DNA from: JACVRW01 sp963819635
GTDB taxonomy: Bacteria; Actinomycetota; Thermoleophilia; Solirubrobacterales; Thermoleophilaceae
Assembly: GCA_963819635.1 (NCBI GenBank)
Contig: CAWFWX010000003.1
Span: forward strand, 682,001 to 746,000
Direction: 5' to 3'
Length of the DNA: 64,000 nt
Made by a program: the position numbers and the translations under genes. Position 1 is the first letter of the stretch, and each line of letters opens with the position of its first letter. Positions 1 through 7,717 of this stretch are shown piece by piece. A model generated the notes under the pieces. It did not search any database and was not told the origin of the DNA. It was given only the letters and a program-made list of their open reading frames with translations.

Positions 1-1
1 G

Positions 2-1534
2 ATCATCCGCGAGGAGATGGACGCGATCGGCGCCGGGGAGATGCTGATGCCGGTGCTCGTGCCTGCCGAGCTGTGGCGGAAGACGGGCCGCTACGACATC
101 GACGAGCTCTTCAAGCTGAAGGACCGGCGCGGTGCCGAGCTGGTGCTCTCGCTGTCGCACGAGGAGGTGCTGACCTGGCACATCGCGCGCGAGGTGCGCT
201 CCTACCGGGAGTTGCCCCAGCTGCTCTACCACTTCCAGACGAAGGAGCGCGATGAGCCCCGGCCGCGCGCCGGGCTGCTCCGGACGCGCGAGTTCATCAT
301 GAAGGACGCCTACTCCTTCGACCGCGACCTCGAGGGGCTCGAGGCGTCGTACCAGCTCTTCATCGAGGCCTATGACCGCATCTTCGACCGCGCCGGCCTC
401 GAGTGGTACCGCGTGGAGAGTGACGTCGGGATGATGGGCGGCTTCGGCGCCCACGAGTACATGGCGCCCTGCGCGGCCGGCGAGAACGACGTGGCCCTGT
501 CGGATTCGGGCTACGCGGCGAACGTGGAGATCGCGAGCGCCGAGCCGCAGCCGGTGGAGGGGCTGCCCGCCCCGGCGCCCGAGCCGCGCGAGGTCGAGAC
601 GCCCAGCGCGACGACTATCGAGGCGGTCTGCGCGCTGCTGGGCGTGCCCCCGGGCGCGCTGATCAAGGCATTCCCGGTCATCGTGGAGGGCCGCGGGCCG
701 GTGCTCGTCGTCATTCGGGGCGACCATCGCCTGAACGAGGTCAAGCTCCAGAACACCCTCGGAGCGCCGTTCCGGCCCGCCGAGGCCGAGGAGGTGGGCG
801 GCACCTTCGGCGCCGCGCCGGGGTTCATCGGCCCGATCGGGTCACCGGTCCCCGTGCTCGCCGACAACGCGCTCCGGGGCCTCGCGGGGCTGGTGGCCGG
901 CGCCAATAAGCCCGACCTGCACCTGACCGGCGTCGAGCCGGGACGCGACTTCGAGCCGGAATGGGTCGACGTGCGGCGCGTCGAGCCTGGGGACCGCGAC
1001 CCGGCGGGCAGCCTGATCCGCATCGAGCCCGCCATCGAGGTGGGCAACATCTTCAAGCTCGGCACCCGCTACTCGGATCCGCTCGGCGCGCGCTACCTCG
1101 ACGAGGACGGCAAGGAGCAGTTGATCTGGATGGGCTCCTACGGGATCGGACCGGCGCGGATTGTTGCCGCCGCCATCGAGCAGTTCGCTGACGACCAGGG
1201 GATCTCGTGGCCGCGCGCGGTGGCGCCGTTCGAGGTCGAGCTCGTGACGCTCGGCAAGCCGGGGGAGGAGGCGCGCTCGCTGTCCGAGCGCCTCTACGAC
1301 GAGCTCCGCGAGCTGGGGCTCGACGTGCTCTACGACGACCGCGACGACGCGAGCCCCGGGCAGAAGTTCGCTGACGCCGAGCTGCTCGGCTGCCCGCTGC
1401 GCGTGACGATCGGCAGGAAGAGCGTCGAGGCGCGCGAGATCGAGTTCCAGGTCCGGCGAGGCCAGGAGAAGGGGTCACTGCCGCTCGAGGGTGCCGCCGA
1501 GGCGGCGGCGGAGCTGTGGCGGACCCTCCCCTGA
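2..1534 (+). CDS. proS: Prolyl-tRNA synthetase, 3' part (5' end outside window)
   Basis: Charges tRNA-Pro with proline in the cytoplasm. The reading frame is open from the first bases of the window, so the N-terminus lies upstream; about 510 residues are visible. The class II catalytic core is seen in motif 2 (TREFIMKDAYSFD) and in the late GSYGIGPARI segment (motif 3 region). Between them, roughly residues 195-330, is a YbaK-like editing insertion (for example GDHRLNEVKLQNTLG), which marks the bacterial ProRS type that clears mischarged Ala-tRNA-Pro. An anticodon-binding domain closes the protein (VLYDDRDDASPGQKFADA). The next gene starts 19 bases before this stop, so the two are probably co-transcribed. 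A second, stand-alone YbaK deacylase is encoded at 18030-18482. Confidence 0.96.
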   Translation: MIREEMDAIGAGEMLMPVLVPAELWRKTGRYDIDELFKLKDRRGAELVLSLSHEEVLTWHIAREVRSYRELPQLLYHFQTKERDEPRPRAGLLRTREFIMKDAYSFDRDLEGLEASYQLFIEAYDRIFDRAGLEWYRVESDVGMMGGFGAHEYMAPCAAGENDVALSDSGYAANVEIASAEPQPVEGLPAPAPEPREVETPSATTIEAVCALLGVPPGALIKAFPVIVEGRGPVLVVIRGDHRLNEVKLQNTLGAPFRPAEAEEVGGTFGAAPGFIGPIGSPVPVLADNALRGLAGLVAGANKPDLHLTGVEPGRDFEPEWVDVRRVEPGDRDPAGSLIRIEPAIEVGNIFKLGTRYSDPLGARYLDEDGKEQLIWMGSYGIGPARIVAAAIEQFADDQGISWPRAVAPFEVELVTLGKPGEEARSLSERLYDELRELGLDVLYDDRDDASPGQKFADAELLGCPLRVTIGRKSVEAREIEFQVRRGQEKGSLPLEGAAEAAAELWRTLP

Positions 1535-2142
1535 CGTTCCGCCGGCTCTCCGGCCTCGACCGCTCGGGCGGACCGCCCCCTCAGACGCGCCGCGGCGAGC
1601 CGCTCAACCCCTGGACGATCCCGAACGCGATCGGCTTCGCGCGTCTCGCGCTCGTGCCCGTCTTCCTCGTGGTCGGCCTGAGCTCGGGCGACGGCCGCTC
1701 CGGCCTCGCGTTCGCGCTGTTCGCGTTCATCGCCTGGAGCGACTACTTCGACGGCATGGCTGCCCGGATAACGGGCCAGTACAGCCGGCTGGGCGCGCTG
1801 CTCGACCCGCTCACCGACCGCCTGCTGGTGGTGAGCGGCGCGCTCGTGGCCTGGCACTACGAGACGCTGCCGCGCTGGGCGCTGCTCGTGCTGCTGGCCC
1901 GCGAGGCGCTCATGCTCGTCCTGACGCAGCTGGCCCTGCGCCACGGCGTGGACCTGAACGTGTCGATGCTCGGGCGCTGGGCCGTCTGGCCGGTGATGAG
2001 CGCGCTCGCGCTCGCCCTCGTGATCGAGAGCTGGGTGCTCGAGGCGCTGCTGTACGTGGGGCTCGCGATGACGCTTGCGGCCACCGCCCGCTACCTGCAA
2101 GATGGAGTGCGGGCGCTCCGCAAAGCCTCAACCTCTACTTGA
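1516..2142 (+). CDS. CDP-alcohol phosphatidyltransferase (PgsA-like)
   Basis: Integral membrane enzyme that should transfer a phosphatidyl group from CDP-diacylglycerol to an alcohol such as glycerol-3-phosphate or inositol phosphate. The family signature D-x2-DG-x2-AR-x8-G-x3-D-x3-D is complete (SDYFDGMAARITG followed by GALLDPLTD), so catalysis should be intact. Several hydrophobic helices span most of the 208 residues. The GTG start lies inside the proS 3' end (19-base overlap), implying translational coupling. The alcohol acceptor cannot be read from the sequence: PgsA is likely by size, but a phosphatidylinositol-phosphate synthase is possible. The stop codon lies within a small inverted repeat (2126-2144) just upstream of the rsiG promoter. 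Confidence 0.85.
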   Translation: MADPPLTFRRLSGLDRSGGPPPQTRRGEPLNPWTIPNAIGFARLALVPVFLVVGLSSGDGRSGLAFALFAFIAWSDYFDGMAARITGQYSRLGALLDPLTDRLLVVSGALVAWHYETLPRWALLVLLAREALMLVLTQLALRHGVDLNVSMLGRWAVWPVMSALALALVIESWVLEALLYVGLAMTLAATARYLQDGVRALRKASTST

Positions 2143-2156
2143 GGAAACGCTATAGT
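2126..2156 (+). promoter_or_regulatory. Putative promoter and inverted repeat before rsiG
   Basis: TATAGT at 2151-2156 is a good -10 hexamer placed 30 bases before the rsiG start. Just upstream, CCTCAA (2126-2131) and TTGAGG (2139-2144) form a perfect 6-base inverted repeat with a 7-base spacer in the -35 region, a possible operator. No convincing -35 hexamer is visible. Seen: the motifs. Inferred: their function. Confidence 0.35.
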
Positions 2157-2186
2157 CGCGTTTCCTCTTTACTGGAAAGGACCGCA

Positions 2187-2447
2187 TTGGACACTTTTCC
2201 CGACCTTGGTGCGCTCTCTGACAGGGAGCTGAAGGACCTGATTCAGCAGCTCACGGAAGAGGAGCAGGAGGTTTCCTACAGGCGCCGGATCCTCCACGGC
2301 AAGATCGACATCCTGCGTGCCGAGCTGGTGAACCGGCTGCGCAAGAAGCACGAGGAGGGCGAGTCCGTGATCAGCGGGGCCGACGTGCAGCAGCTCACGG
2401 ACATCCTTTCGGGGAAGGGCATCCCGGCGGACGCGGACATCGAGTAG
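2187..2447 (+). CDS. rsiG: RsiG-like c-di-GMP-binding anti-sigma factor (single motif)
   Basis: An 86-residue, mostly helical protein. The Streptomyces/Rubrobacter RsiG family binds c-di-GMP through an E-x3-S-x2-R-x3-Q-x3-D helix motif and sequesters the sigma factor WhiG. Here the motif reads E26, S30, R33, H37, D41, so only the Gln position differs (His). There is one copy, as in the dimeric Rubrobacter form, rather than two as in Streptomyces. I chose the TTG at 2187 because GGAAAGG lies six bases upstream and the protein then begins MDTFPDLGALSDREL. An FHA gene follows after two bases. No whiG-like sigma factor is in the window. The family call rests on the motif and length; loss of the Gln could alter ligand binding. 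Confidence 0.7.
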   Translation: MDTFPDLGALSDRELKDLIQQLTEEEQEVSYRRRILHGKIDILRAELVNRLRKKHEEGESVISGADVQQLTDILSGKGIPADADIE

Positions 2448-2449
2448 AG

Positions 2450-2917
2450 ATGCACTGCCCCGAGTGCGGTTTCGCGAACGCCGAGGGCGCGAACTACTGC
2501 CAGAAGTGCGGGGCGTTCCTCGGCGACCAGACCGAGACGAAGAGCGGGGACACGACCGAGGTCTACCAGGTGGACGAGACCGGCGAGCTGCGTCCGGTCG
2601 ACCTCGATGCGATGACGCACGAGGGCGCCGCGCTCGTGATCCGGTCGGGCGGGGGGCGCTCCGGCGAGGCCTTCAACCTCACCGGGGAGCGCAACACGAT
2701 CGGCCGCAGCCCGGACGCAGAGGTGTTCCTTGACGACGTGACCGTGTCGCGCAACCACGCGCTCCTGGTCCGGCGCCGCGACGGGCTCTACGTGGACGAC
2801 CTCGGCTCCCTGAACGGCACCTACGTGAACCGGCGCCGCATCGAGTCGCACCGTCTCCAGAACGGCGACGAGCTCCAGGTGGGCAAGTACAAGCTGACGT
2901 ACCTGGAGGAGCGATGA
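2450..2917 (+). CDS. Zinc-ribbon GarA/OdhI-like FHA protein
   Basis: Likely phospho-switch protein. GarA/OdhI of mycobacteria and corynebacteria bind and inhibit 2-oxoglutarate dehydrogenase and control glutamate metabolism, and are turned off when Ser/Thr kinases phosphorylate an N-terminal TT motif that then docks in the protein's own FHA domain. The same architecture is visible: DTTEVY with T35/T36 in the position of ETTSVF in GarA, then an FHA domain (about 62-152) with R86, S100, N102/H103 and GSLNGTYVN. Unlike GarA, residues 1-25 form a zinc ribbon (C3, C6, C17, C20). The stop overlaps the start of the MerR gene by four bases, matching the GarA-MerR neighbourhood of mycobacteria. The partner enzymes are inferred, not shown. 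Confidence 0.8.
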   Translation: MHCPECGFANAEGANYCQKCGAFLGDQTETKSGDTTEVYQVDETGELRPVDLDAMTHEGAALVIRSGGGRSGEAFNLTGERNTIGRSPDAEVFLDDVTVSRNHALLVRRRDGLYVDDLGSLNGTYVNRRRIESHRLQNGDELQVGKYKLTYLEER

Positions 2918-3651
2918 GCACCGAGGTCAGGGGCGACGCGCCTCCGCGCAAGGAGAAGGCGCTCACGATCGGCGCGGTCACGAAGCAGCTCGAGCGCGAG
3001 TTCCCGGACATCTCGATCTCGAAGATCCGCTACCTCGAGGACCAGAAGCTCCTCGCGCCGCGCCGCACGCCGGGCGGCTACCGGCTCTACGCGCCGGCCG
3101 ACGTCGACAGGCTGCGGACCATCCTGCGCCTCCAGCGCGACGAGTTCCTCCCGCTGCGCGTGATCCGGCAGGAGCTGGCGGCCGGCCGGGCCGACATGGA
3201 GGTGGCCACCCCGGACGCGCCCCAGGAGGCGCGCGGCTCTGTGCGCCGCACGAGCTTCGCGCTGCGCGGGCCGGGTTCCCTGTACCGCCTCGCGGAGGTG
3301 CTGGACGAGACCGGCGCCGACCAGTCGCTCGTCAAGGAGCTCGAGGATTACGGCGTGATCAAGGGCGAGCGCCGCGACGGCGAGGTCTTCTACGACGACA
3401 CCGAGCGCGAGATCGTCCGCGCGGTTGGCGAGCTGAAGCGCTTCGGGGTGGGGGGCCGCAACCTGCGCGTGTTCCGGACCTCGGCCGACCGCGAGGCCGC
3501 CCTGCTGGAGCAGATCCTGGCGCCGGCGCTCCGCTCGCGCAATCCGGAGCGGCGCAAGGAGGCGGTCGAGGCTCTCGAGAACCTCGCGGCCGTGGCCTCG
3601 CACCTGAAGCACCTCCTGCTGATCAGGGACCTGCGCAAGCTCGCCCGCTGA
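2914..3651 (+). CDS. ftsR: MerR-family regulator, FtsR-like
   Basis: DNA-binding regulator with an N-terminal MerR winged helix. LTIGAVTKQLEREFP is followed by SKIRYLEDQKLLAPRRT and GGYRLYAPADVDRL, with the insertion of about ten residues in the first helices seen in the FtsR/Rv1828 subgroup. FtsR activates ftsZ in corynebacteria. The 245-residue length and a second helical domain (about 115-215) fit that family, and there are no effector-binding cysteines of the metal-sensing MerR type. It starts four bases inside the FHA gene's end, so the pair is translationally coupled, as in Mycobacterium where this gene follows garA. The ftsZ target is assumed from the family; no ftsZ lies in the window. 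Confidence 0.75.
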   Translation: MSTEVRGDAPPRKEKALTIGAVTKQLEREFPDISISKIRYLEDQKLLAPRRTPGGYRLYAPADVDRLRTILRLQRDEFLPLRVIRQELAAGRADMEVATPDAPQEARGSVRRTSFALRGPGSLYRLAEVLDETGADQSLVKELEDYGVIKGERRDGEVFYDDTEREIVRAVGELKRFGVGGRNLRVFRTSADREAALLEQILAPALRSRNPERRKEAVEALENLAAVASHLKHLLLIRDLRKLAR

Positions 3652-3659
3652 CGCCGCCC

Positions 3660-4181
3660 GTGCGTCTCGAGGACCACATCCGGGACATCCCCGACTTCCC
3701 GAAGCCGGGGATCGTGTTCAAGGACATAACGCCGCTGTTCCTCCACGCCGAGGCGCTGCGCTACACCGTCGACCAGATCGCCGGCTGGGCGCGCGAGTGG
3801 GAGGTGGACTACGTGGTGTCCGCGGAGGCGCGCGGCTTCGTGCTTGGCGCGGCGGTCGCCGTGGAGGCAGAGGCGGGGTTCATCCTGGCCCGCAAGCCCG
3901 GCAAGCTGCCGCGTGAGGTGGCCTCCGTCGAGTACGCGCTCGAGTACGGCGTGGACTCGCTCGAGGTGCACTCCGACGCGATCGCGGACGGTGCCCGCGT
4001 CCTCGTGCACGACGACCTGCTCGCCACCGGCGGCACGGCGGGCGCGCTGTGCAGCCTCGTGGAGCAGGCGGGCGGTGTCGTGGCAGGATGCGCGTTCGTG
4101 ATCGAGCTGGCGTTCCTGAACGGTCGCGAGCAGCTGAAGGCCTACGAGGTGCGCTCGCTCGTGCTCGTAGACGGCGAGTGA
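3660..4181 (+). CDS. apt: Adenine phosphoribosyltransferase
   Basis: Purine salvage enzyme converting adenine and PRPP to AMP in the cytosol. The 173-residue length is typical. The start reads MRLEDHIRDIPDFPKPGI, the classic Apt N-terminus, followed by FKDITPLF; the PRPP-binding loop is LVHDDLLATGGTAGAL. It begins with GTG eight bases after the MerR gene and ends in a TGATG overlap with the next gene, so it belongs to the same rightward transcription unit. The sequence ends soon after the PRPP domain, as expected for a type I transferase without extra domains. No unusual residues were noted in the catalytic loop. Confidence 0.95.
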   Translation: MRLEDHIRDIPDFPKPGIVFKDITPLFLHAEALRYTVDQIAGWAREWEVDYVVSAEARGFVLGAAVAVEAEAGFILARKPGKLPREVASVEYALEYGVDSLEVHSDAIADGARVLVHDDLLATGGTAGALCSLVEQAGGVVAGCAFVIELAFLNGREQLKAYEVRSLVLVDGE

Positions 4182-4624
4182 TGGTCATCCGCCGCGAACG
4201 GGTGGTCTCGGCGGCGCCCGCGGAGGTGTGGCGGATCGTGAGCGACCCGACCCGGCTCGCGGCCTGGTGGCCGGGGGTGAAGCGGGTCGAGGAGGCGACG
4301 GGTGATGCGTGGACCACGGTGCTCGTGTCGCCCAAGGGGAAGACGGTCCGCGCCGACTACAGCATGGTCGCCACCGACGAGCCGGAGCGGGTGCTGTGGC
4401 GGCACGAGGTAGCGGAGTCGCCCTTCGAACGGCTGCTCTCGGAGTCCACCACCGAGATCGTGCTCGCCGCGGACACCTCGGGCGGGACGGTCGTGCGCGT
4501 GACCCTCGACCAGCGCCCGCGCGGCTGGGCCCGGTTCAGCCCGCTCCAGCTGCGCGCGGCCGCGAGGCAGCAGGCGGAGGCCGCGCTGGAGGGCCTCGCC
4601 GGGTTGCTCGGAGAGAAGACCTGA
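4181..4624 (+). CDS. SRPBCC (polyketide cyclase/dehydrase-like) protein
   Basis: A 147-residue single-domain protein of the START/Bet v 1-like fold: the N-terminal strand RRERVVSAAPAEVWRIVSD is the family hallmark, followed by AAWWPGVKRV and a C-terminal amphipathic helix (ARQQAEAALEGLAGLL). Such proteins bind hydrophobic ligands, and the function cannot be read more closely. The ATG overlaps the apt stop (TGATG) and its own TGA overlaps the start of the downstream oxidase in the same way, so all three genes are translationally coupled. Several other SRPBCC/AHSA1 proteins are encoded in the window (22666-23049 and 44832-45293), indicating that the fold is common in this genome. Confidence 0.8.
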   Translation: MVIRRERVVSAAPAEVWRIVSDPTRLAAWWPGVKRVEEATGDAWTTVLVSPKGKTVRADYSMVATDEPERVLWRHEVAESPFERLLSESTTEIVLAADTSGGTVVRVTLDQRPRGWARFSPLQLRAAARQQAEAALEGLAGLLGEKT

Positions 4625-6241
4625 TGCGCTGGTGGGGCTGGGGCGAGGACGGCCATTCCGTCGCGCTGCCGGCGGCGGCCGAGGAGCTCCTGCGCGACGA
4701 GCTCGGGGTCGACCCGGGAGTGCGGAAGCCGCCGGTGCCGTTCGAGCAGGTGAGGCTGCCCGACATCGGCCTGCCGGGGCCGGCTCTCGAGAAGCTGAAG
4801 GCTGCGCTCGGAGACGACCACGTGCGGGTCGACAACGAGGCGCGCGTGGCCCACGCCGTGGGACGCTCCTATCCCGACCTGATCCGTATCCGCTCCGGGG
4901 ACGCCACCGGCGGGCCGGATGCGGTTGCGCTGCCGGCGAACGCGGAGCAGGTGGCCGCGGTGCTCGCCATCTGCGCCCAGCACGGGATCGCCGTGATCCC
5001 GTTCGGCGGCGGGACGAGCGTCGTGGGCGGGGTCGAGCCGGTGCACGACGGCTTCGCCGCCGCCATCTCGCTCGACCTCGGGCGCCTGGCGGCGACCGTC
5101 GACGTGGACCGCACCTCGCTCACGGCCCGGCTCGACGCGGGGTTCCTCGGGCCCGAGGCCGAGCGGCGGCTCCAGGAGGAGGGCGTGACGCTCGGCCACT
5201 TCCCGCAGTCGTTCGAGTACTCCACCGTCGGTGGATGGCTGGCCACGCGCTCCGCGGGCCAGGCCTCGACGGGCTACGGGCGGATCGACGAGCTCGTCGA
5301 AGCCGTCCGCTGCGTGACGCCGGCCGGCGAGCTCCACACGAAGGCCGCGCCGGCATCGGCCGCGGGGCCGAGCCTGCGCGAGCTCGTGGTCGGGTCGGAG
5401 GGAGTGCTGGGCGTGATCTGCGAGGCGACGCTGTGCGTTCGGCCGGCTCCGAAGGCGCGCCGCTACGAGGGCTGGTCGTTCGCGAGCTTCGCGGAGGGCT
5501 GCGACGCCTTCCGGGTGATGGAGCAGGCCGGTGCCGCCGCGGACGTGAACCGGCTGTCGGACGAGGACGAGAGCAGGCTGTCGATGGCGCTCGGCTCGAC
5601 CGGCAGCACCACCGAGAGGCTCGGGAAGCGCTACCTCCGGATGCGCGGCCACGAGGGCGGCTCGCCTCGCGATCCTCGGCTTCGAGGGCGAGGAGGAGGA
5701 CGTCGAGGACCGCCGTCGGCGCACCGCGGCGCTGCTGCGGGCCGGGGGAGGGGTGTCGATCGGGCACCGTCCGGGCGAGGCCTGGCAGCGCAGCCGCTAC
5801 GCGGCGCCCTACCTGCGCGACGAGCTGCTCGACCGCGGCGTGCTGGTGGAGACGCTCGAAACCGCCACGAACTGGTCGAACCTCGGCGCGCTCCACGACG
5901 CTGTCGCAGAGGCGCTCAGAACGGCGCTGACGGGGCGCGGAACGCCTCCGCTCGTCATCTGCCACGTGTCGCACCTGTACCGGGCGGGGGCGTCGCTCTA
6001 CTTCACCTTCCTGGCGCGCCGGGAGGACGATGCCCTCGAGCAGTGGCGCGCCGCGAAGACGGCAGCCTCCGAGGCGATCGTGGCCGGCGGCGGCACGATC
6101 ACGCACCACCACGCGATCGGGCGCGATCACCGCCAGTGGATGACCGCGGAGAGCGGCGCGCTGGGCGTCGAGGTGCTGCGTGCGGCGAAGGAGCGGCTCG
6201 ACCCCGCCGGGATCATGAACCCCGGCAAGCTGCTGCCGTAG
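4624..6241 (+). pseudogene. FAD-linked oxidase, alkyl-DHAP synthase-like, frameshifted
   Basis: Homologue of alkyldihydroxyacetonephosphate synthase-type flavoenzymes, about 539 residues if repaired. The first frame carries the FAD-binding domain (IPFGGGTSVVGGVEP; STVGGWLATRSAGQAS). From about 5662-5665 the homology moves to the +1 frame, beginning LAILGFEGEEEDVEDRRR and including the substrate-domain motifs SHLYRAGASLYFTF and HHHAIGRDHRQWM, then MNPGKLLP at the end. One extra base in the stretch after GAGGGCGGC explains this; removing it gives a smooth ..EGGCLAILGF.. join. The site is not a homopolymer run. Either a real pseudogene or a sequencing/assembly error. The start is coupled to the SRPBCC gene by TGATG, and the reaction in an intact form would make ether lipids or oxidise a related alcohol. 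Confidence 0.8.
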
Positions 6242-6244
6242 CGC

Positions 6245-7222
6245 CTACTGCGGCGGCTTCAGGACCGTCTGGCCGATCGCCGCGGCCTTCTTCGAGGTCG
6301 ATGCCTTCAGCTCCGGCATGGGGCCTCGCAGGACGGACTCGCCGGAGTGCTTCACGTTCGGGTCCTGGCCGACCTTCTGGCGCGTGACGTCGATGTACTT
6401 GTACTTCGCGTAGTCGGCCGGGAAGGCGCCGAGAGCCTGGTAGTTGCCGTTCTGGTCGGTGACCTGGCCGCCGAGCGACCTGGCGTCGTCCGGGCTGTTG
6501 TAGAGCCACACGTAGTAGCCCTCGCTCTGCCCGCTCGGCGCGAGGCTCGCCGCCTGCACGAGCAGCTGCTTCTTGCCGTTCCGCTGAACGACGATGGCGA
6601 TGCCTGCGGGCTGGCCGGTCGCCCCAGCCTGCTGGCCGTCACCGCTGCCCCCCTGCGATGAGGGTGCGGAGTCCGAGTTGCTCGCGCTGGGCTCGTCGTC
6701 GTCGCCGGTGAGCACGCCGACCGGCCAGATCACGACGACCAGGAGCAACACGATCAGCGCTGCGGCCACTGCCATGATGAGCCGACGCCGCTTGACCGGA
6801 TCGCTCGTCGCCGCCAGCGCGGGAGCGCTCCTCTGCCTGGCGGGCTCCTGGCGCTTGGGCCGGCGCTCGCCCTCCGGGATCGCCGGCACCGAGCCGTTCT
6901 CGTAGAACTGCTCGAGCGAATCGAGCAGCGAGCGCGCCCAGCTCCGCGCCGCCTCGGAGCGACGCAGGTGACCCTTCGTGGCGGTGGCCTCGGGGCCGGA
7001 CTGCTGGCCGAGCACGTAGTCGGCGAGCTGGCCGCGCCAGTCCTCCTCGACGCCCCGGACGCTCACCGGCGCCAGCTCCACGAGGGCGTCGCGCGCAAGC
7101 TCGCGCACCCGCGCCTCGGGCAGGTTCAGCATGTCGGCGAGCTCGTTGTAGGTCTTGCCCTGGCGGAGCACGAGCTCGACGATCGCGCGCTGCTCGGGCG
7201 TGAGCTGGTCGAAAGTGGCCAT
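6245..7222 (-). CDS. Membrane protein with sigma-region-4-like N-terminus
   Basis: A 325-residue protein with three parts. Residues 1-50 resemble sigma-70 region 4 (LTPEQRAIVELVLRQ, then YNELADMLNLPEARVRELA), a helix-turn-helix. A charged linker leads to one membrane helix at about 151-175 (RLIMAVAAALIVLLLVVVIW). The C-terminal part (about 205-325) is extracytoplasmic and resembles the outer domain of anti-sigma factors of the RskA type (GYYVWLYNSPDDARSLGG). The layout suggests a transmembrane regulator whose cytoplasmic end contacts DNA or RNA polymerase, but no cognate sigma factor is adjacent. It converges on the frameshifted oxidase three bases away and is divergent from a thioesterase with overlapping -10 elements between them. 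Confidence 0.6.
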   Translation of the reverse strand: MATFDQLTPEQRAIVELVLRQGKTYNELADMLNLPEARVRELARDALVELAPVSVRGVEEDWRGQLADYVLGQQSGPEATATKGHLRRSEAARSWARSLLDSLEQFYENGSVPAIPEGERRPKRQEPARQRSAPALAATSDPVKRRRLIMAVAAALIVLLLVVVIWPVGVLTGDDDEPSASNSDSAPSSQGGSGDGQQAGATGQPAGIAIVVQRNGKKQLLVQAASLAPSGQSEGYYVWLYNSPDDARSLGGQVTDQNGNYQALGAFPADYAKYKYIDVTRQKVGQDPNVKHSGESVLRGPMPELKASTSKKAAAIGQTVLKPPQ

Positions 7223-7232
7223 TTCCGGGCGA

Positions 7233-7242
7233 ACTGTAGTGT
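7233..7242. promoter_or_regulatory. Overlapping divergent -10 elements, probably leaderless
   Basis: On the plus strand TAGTGT (7237-7242) ends nine bases before the ATG at 7252. On the minus strand TACAGT (7238-7233) ends ten bases before the ATG at 7222. Both spacings fit transcription starting at or near the first base of the start codon. The overlap implies that the two genes compete for polymerase. Confidence 0.45.
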
Positions 7243-7251
7243 CCCGCCGTT

Positions 7252-7665
7252 ATGGATTCGCCGCTTGGGCCATATCCCGCGCCCGGGACGCTCGACGACG
7301 TGCTCGGCTTCGACCTGGTCGAGCTGAGCACCGAGCGCTGCCGCGCCCGGTTCGCCACCGAGAAGCGGGTGCAGCAGCCGGTCGGGCTGGTGCACGGCGG
7401 CGCCTACGCGGCGCTGGCGGAGTCGATGGCCTCCTGGGCCACGGCGCTCGGCGTGGCGGAGGACGGGAACATCGCCCTCGGGCAGTCGAACAACACGAGC
7501 TTCTTCCGCCCGCCGCGCGGCGGGTCCGTGCACGCCGAGGGCACGCCGGTCCACCGCGGCCGCAGCTCCTGGGTCTGGGACGTGCGCTTCACCGACGATG
7601 AGGACCGCCTCTGCGCGGTCAGCCGCGTGACGATCGCGGTCAGGCCGGGGACGGGGTCAGGCTAA
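7252..7665 (+). CDS. Hotdog-fold thioesterase (PaaI family)
   Basis: A 137-residue single hotdog domain expected to hydrolyse acyl-CoA thioesters. The signature GLVHGGAYAALAESMAS contains the HGG turn and the central-helix acidic residue (E) used in PaaI/1,4-dihydroxy-2-naphthoyl-CoA thioesterases; NNTSFFRPP and the final strand VSRVTIAVRP complete the fold. The substrate is not defined: a menaquinone-pathway or phenylacetate-type thioester are the usual options. The TAA stop codon is provided by the first copy of a GGGGTCAGGC repeat (7653-7667), so the last residues (GTGSG) are encoded partly by repeat DNA. Expression is probably from a leaderless promoter at 7237-7242. Confidence 0.85.
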   Translation: MDSPLGPYPAPGTLDDVLGFDLVELSTERCRARFATEKRVQQPVGLVHGGAYAALAESMASWATALGVAEDGNIALGQSNNTSFFRPPRGGSVHAEGTPVHRGRSSWVWDVRFTDDEDRLCAVSRVTIAVRPGTGSG

Positions 7666-7717
7666 AGCGGAAGGGGTCAGGCTTAAGCGCAACGGGGTCA
7701 GGCTTAAGCCTGACCCC
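7653..7717. repeat. Triple GGGGTCAGGC repeat with perfect palindrome
   Basis: Three direct copies of GGGGTCAGGCT(T)AAG start at 7653, 7673 and 7694. The last is extended into a perfect 24-base palindrome (7694-7717, half-site GGGGTCAGGCTT). The first copy supplies the TAA stop of the rightward thioesterase gene. The last supplies the TAA stop and the final residues (RGQA) of the leftward cyclase gene. The palindrome could act as a bidirectional terminator stem. The half-site GGGGTCAG recurs at 14371, 41205-41265 and 53604. Confidence 0.85.

Noticed and set aside
5662..5665. Programmed +1 frameshifting as the explanation for the four shifted genes
   Set aside because: The four sites share no slippery codon, stop codon or downstream stem, and the genes are unrelated; insertions or errors are simpler.
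7653..7717. CRISPR-like array (three repeats)
   Set aside because: The repeats are only about 15 bases with 5-6 base spacers and end in a palindrome; there are no cas genes in the window.
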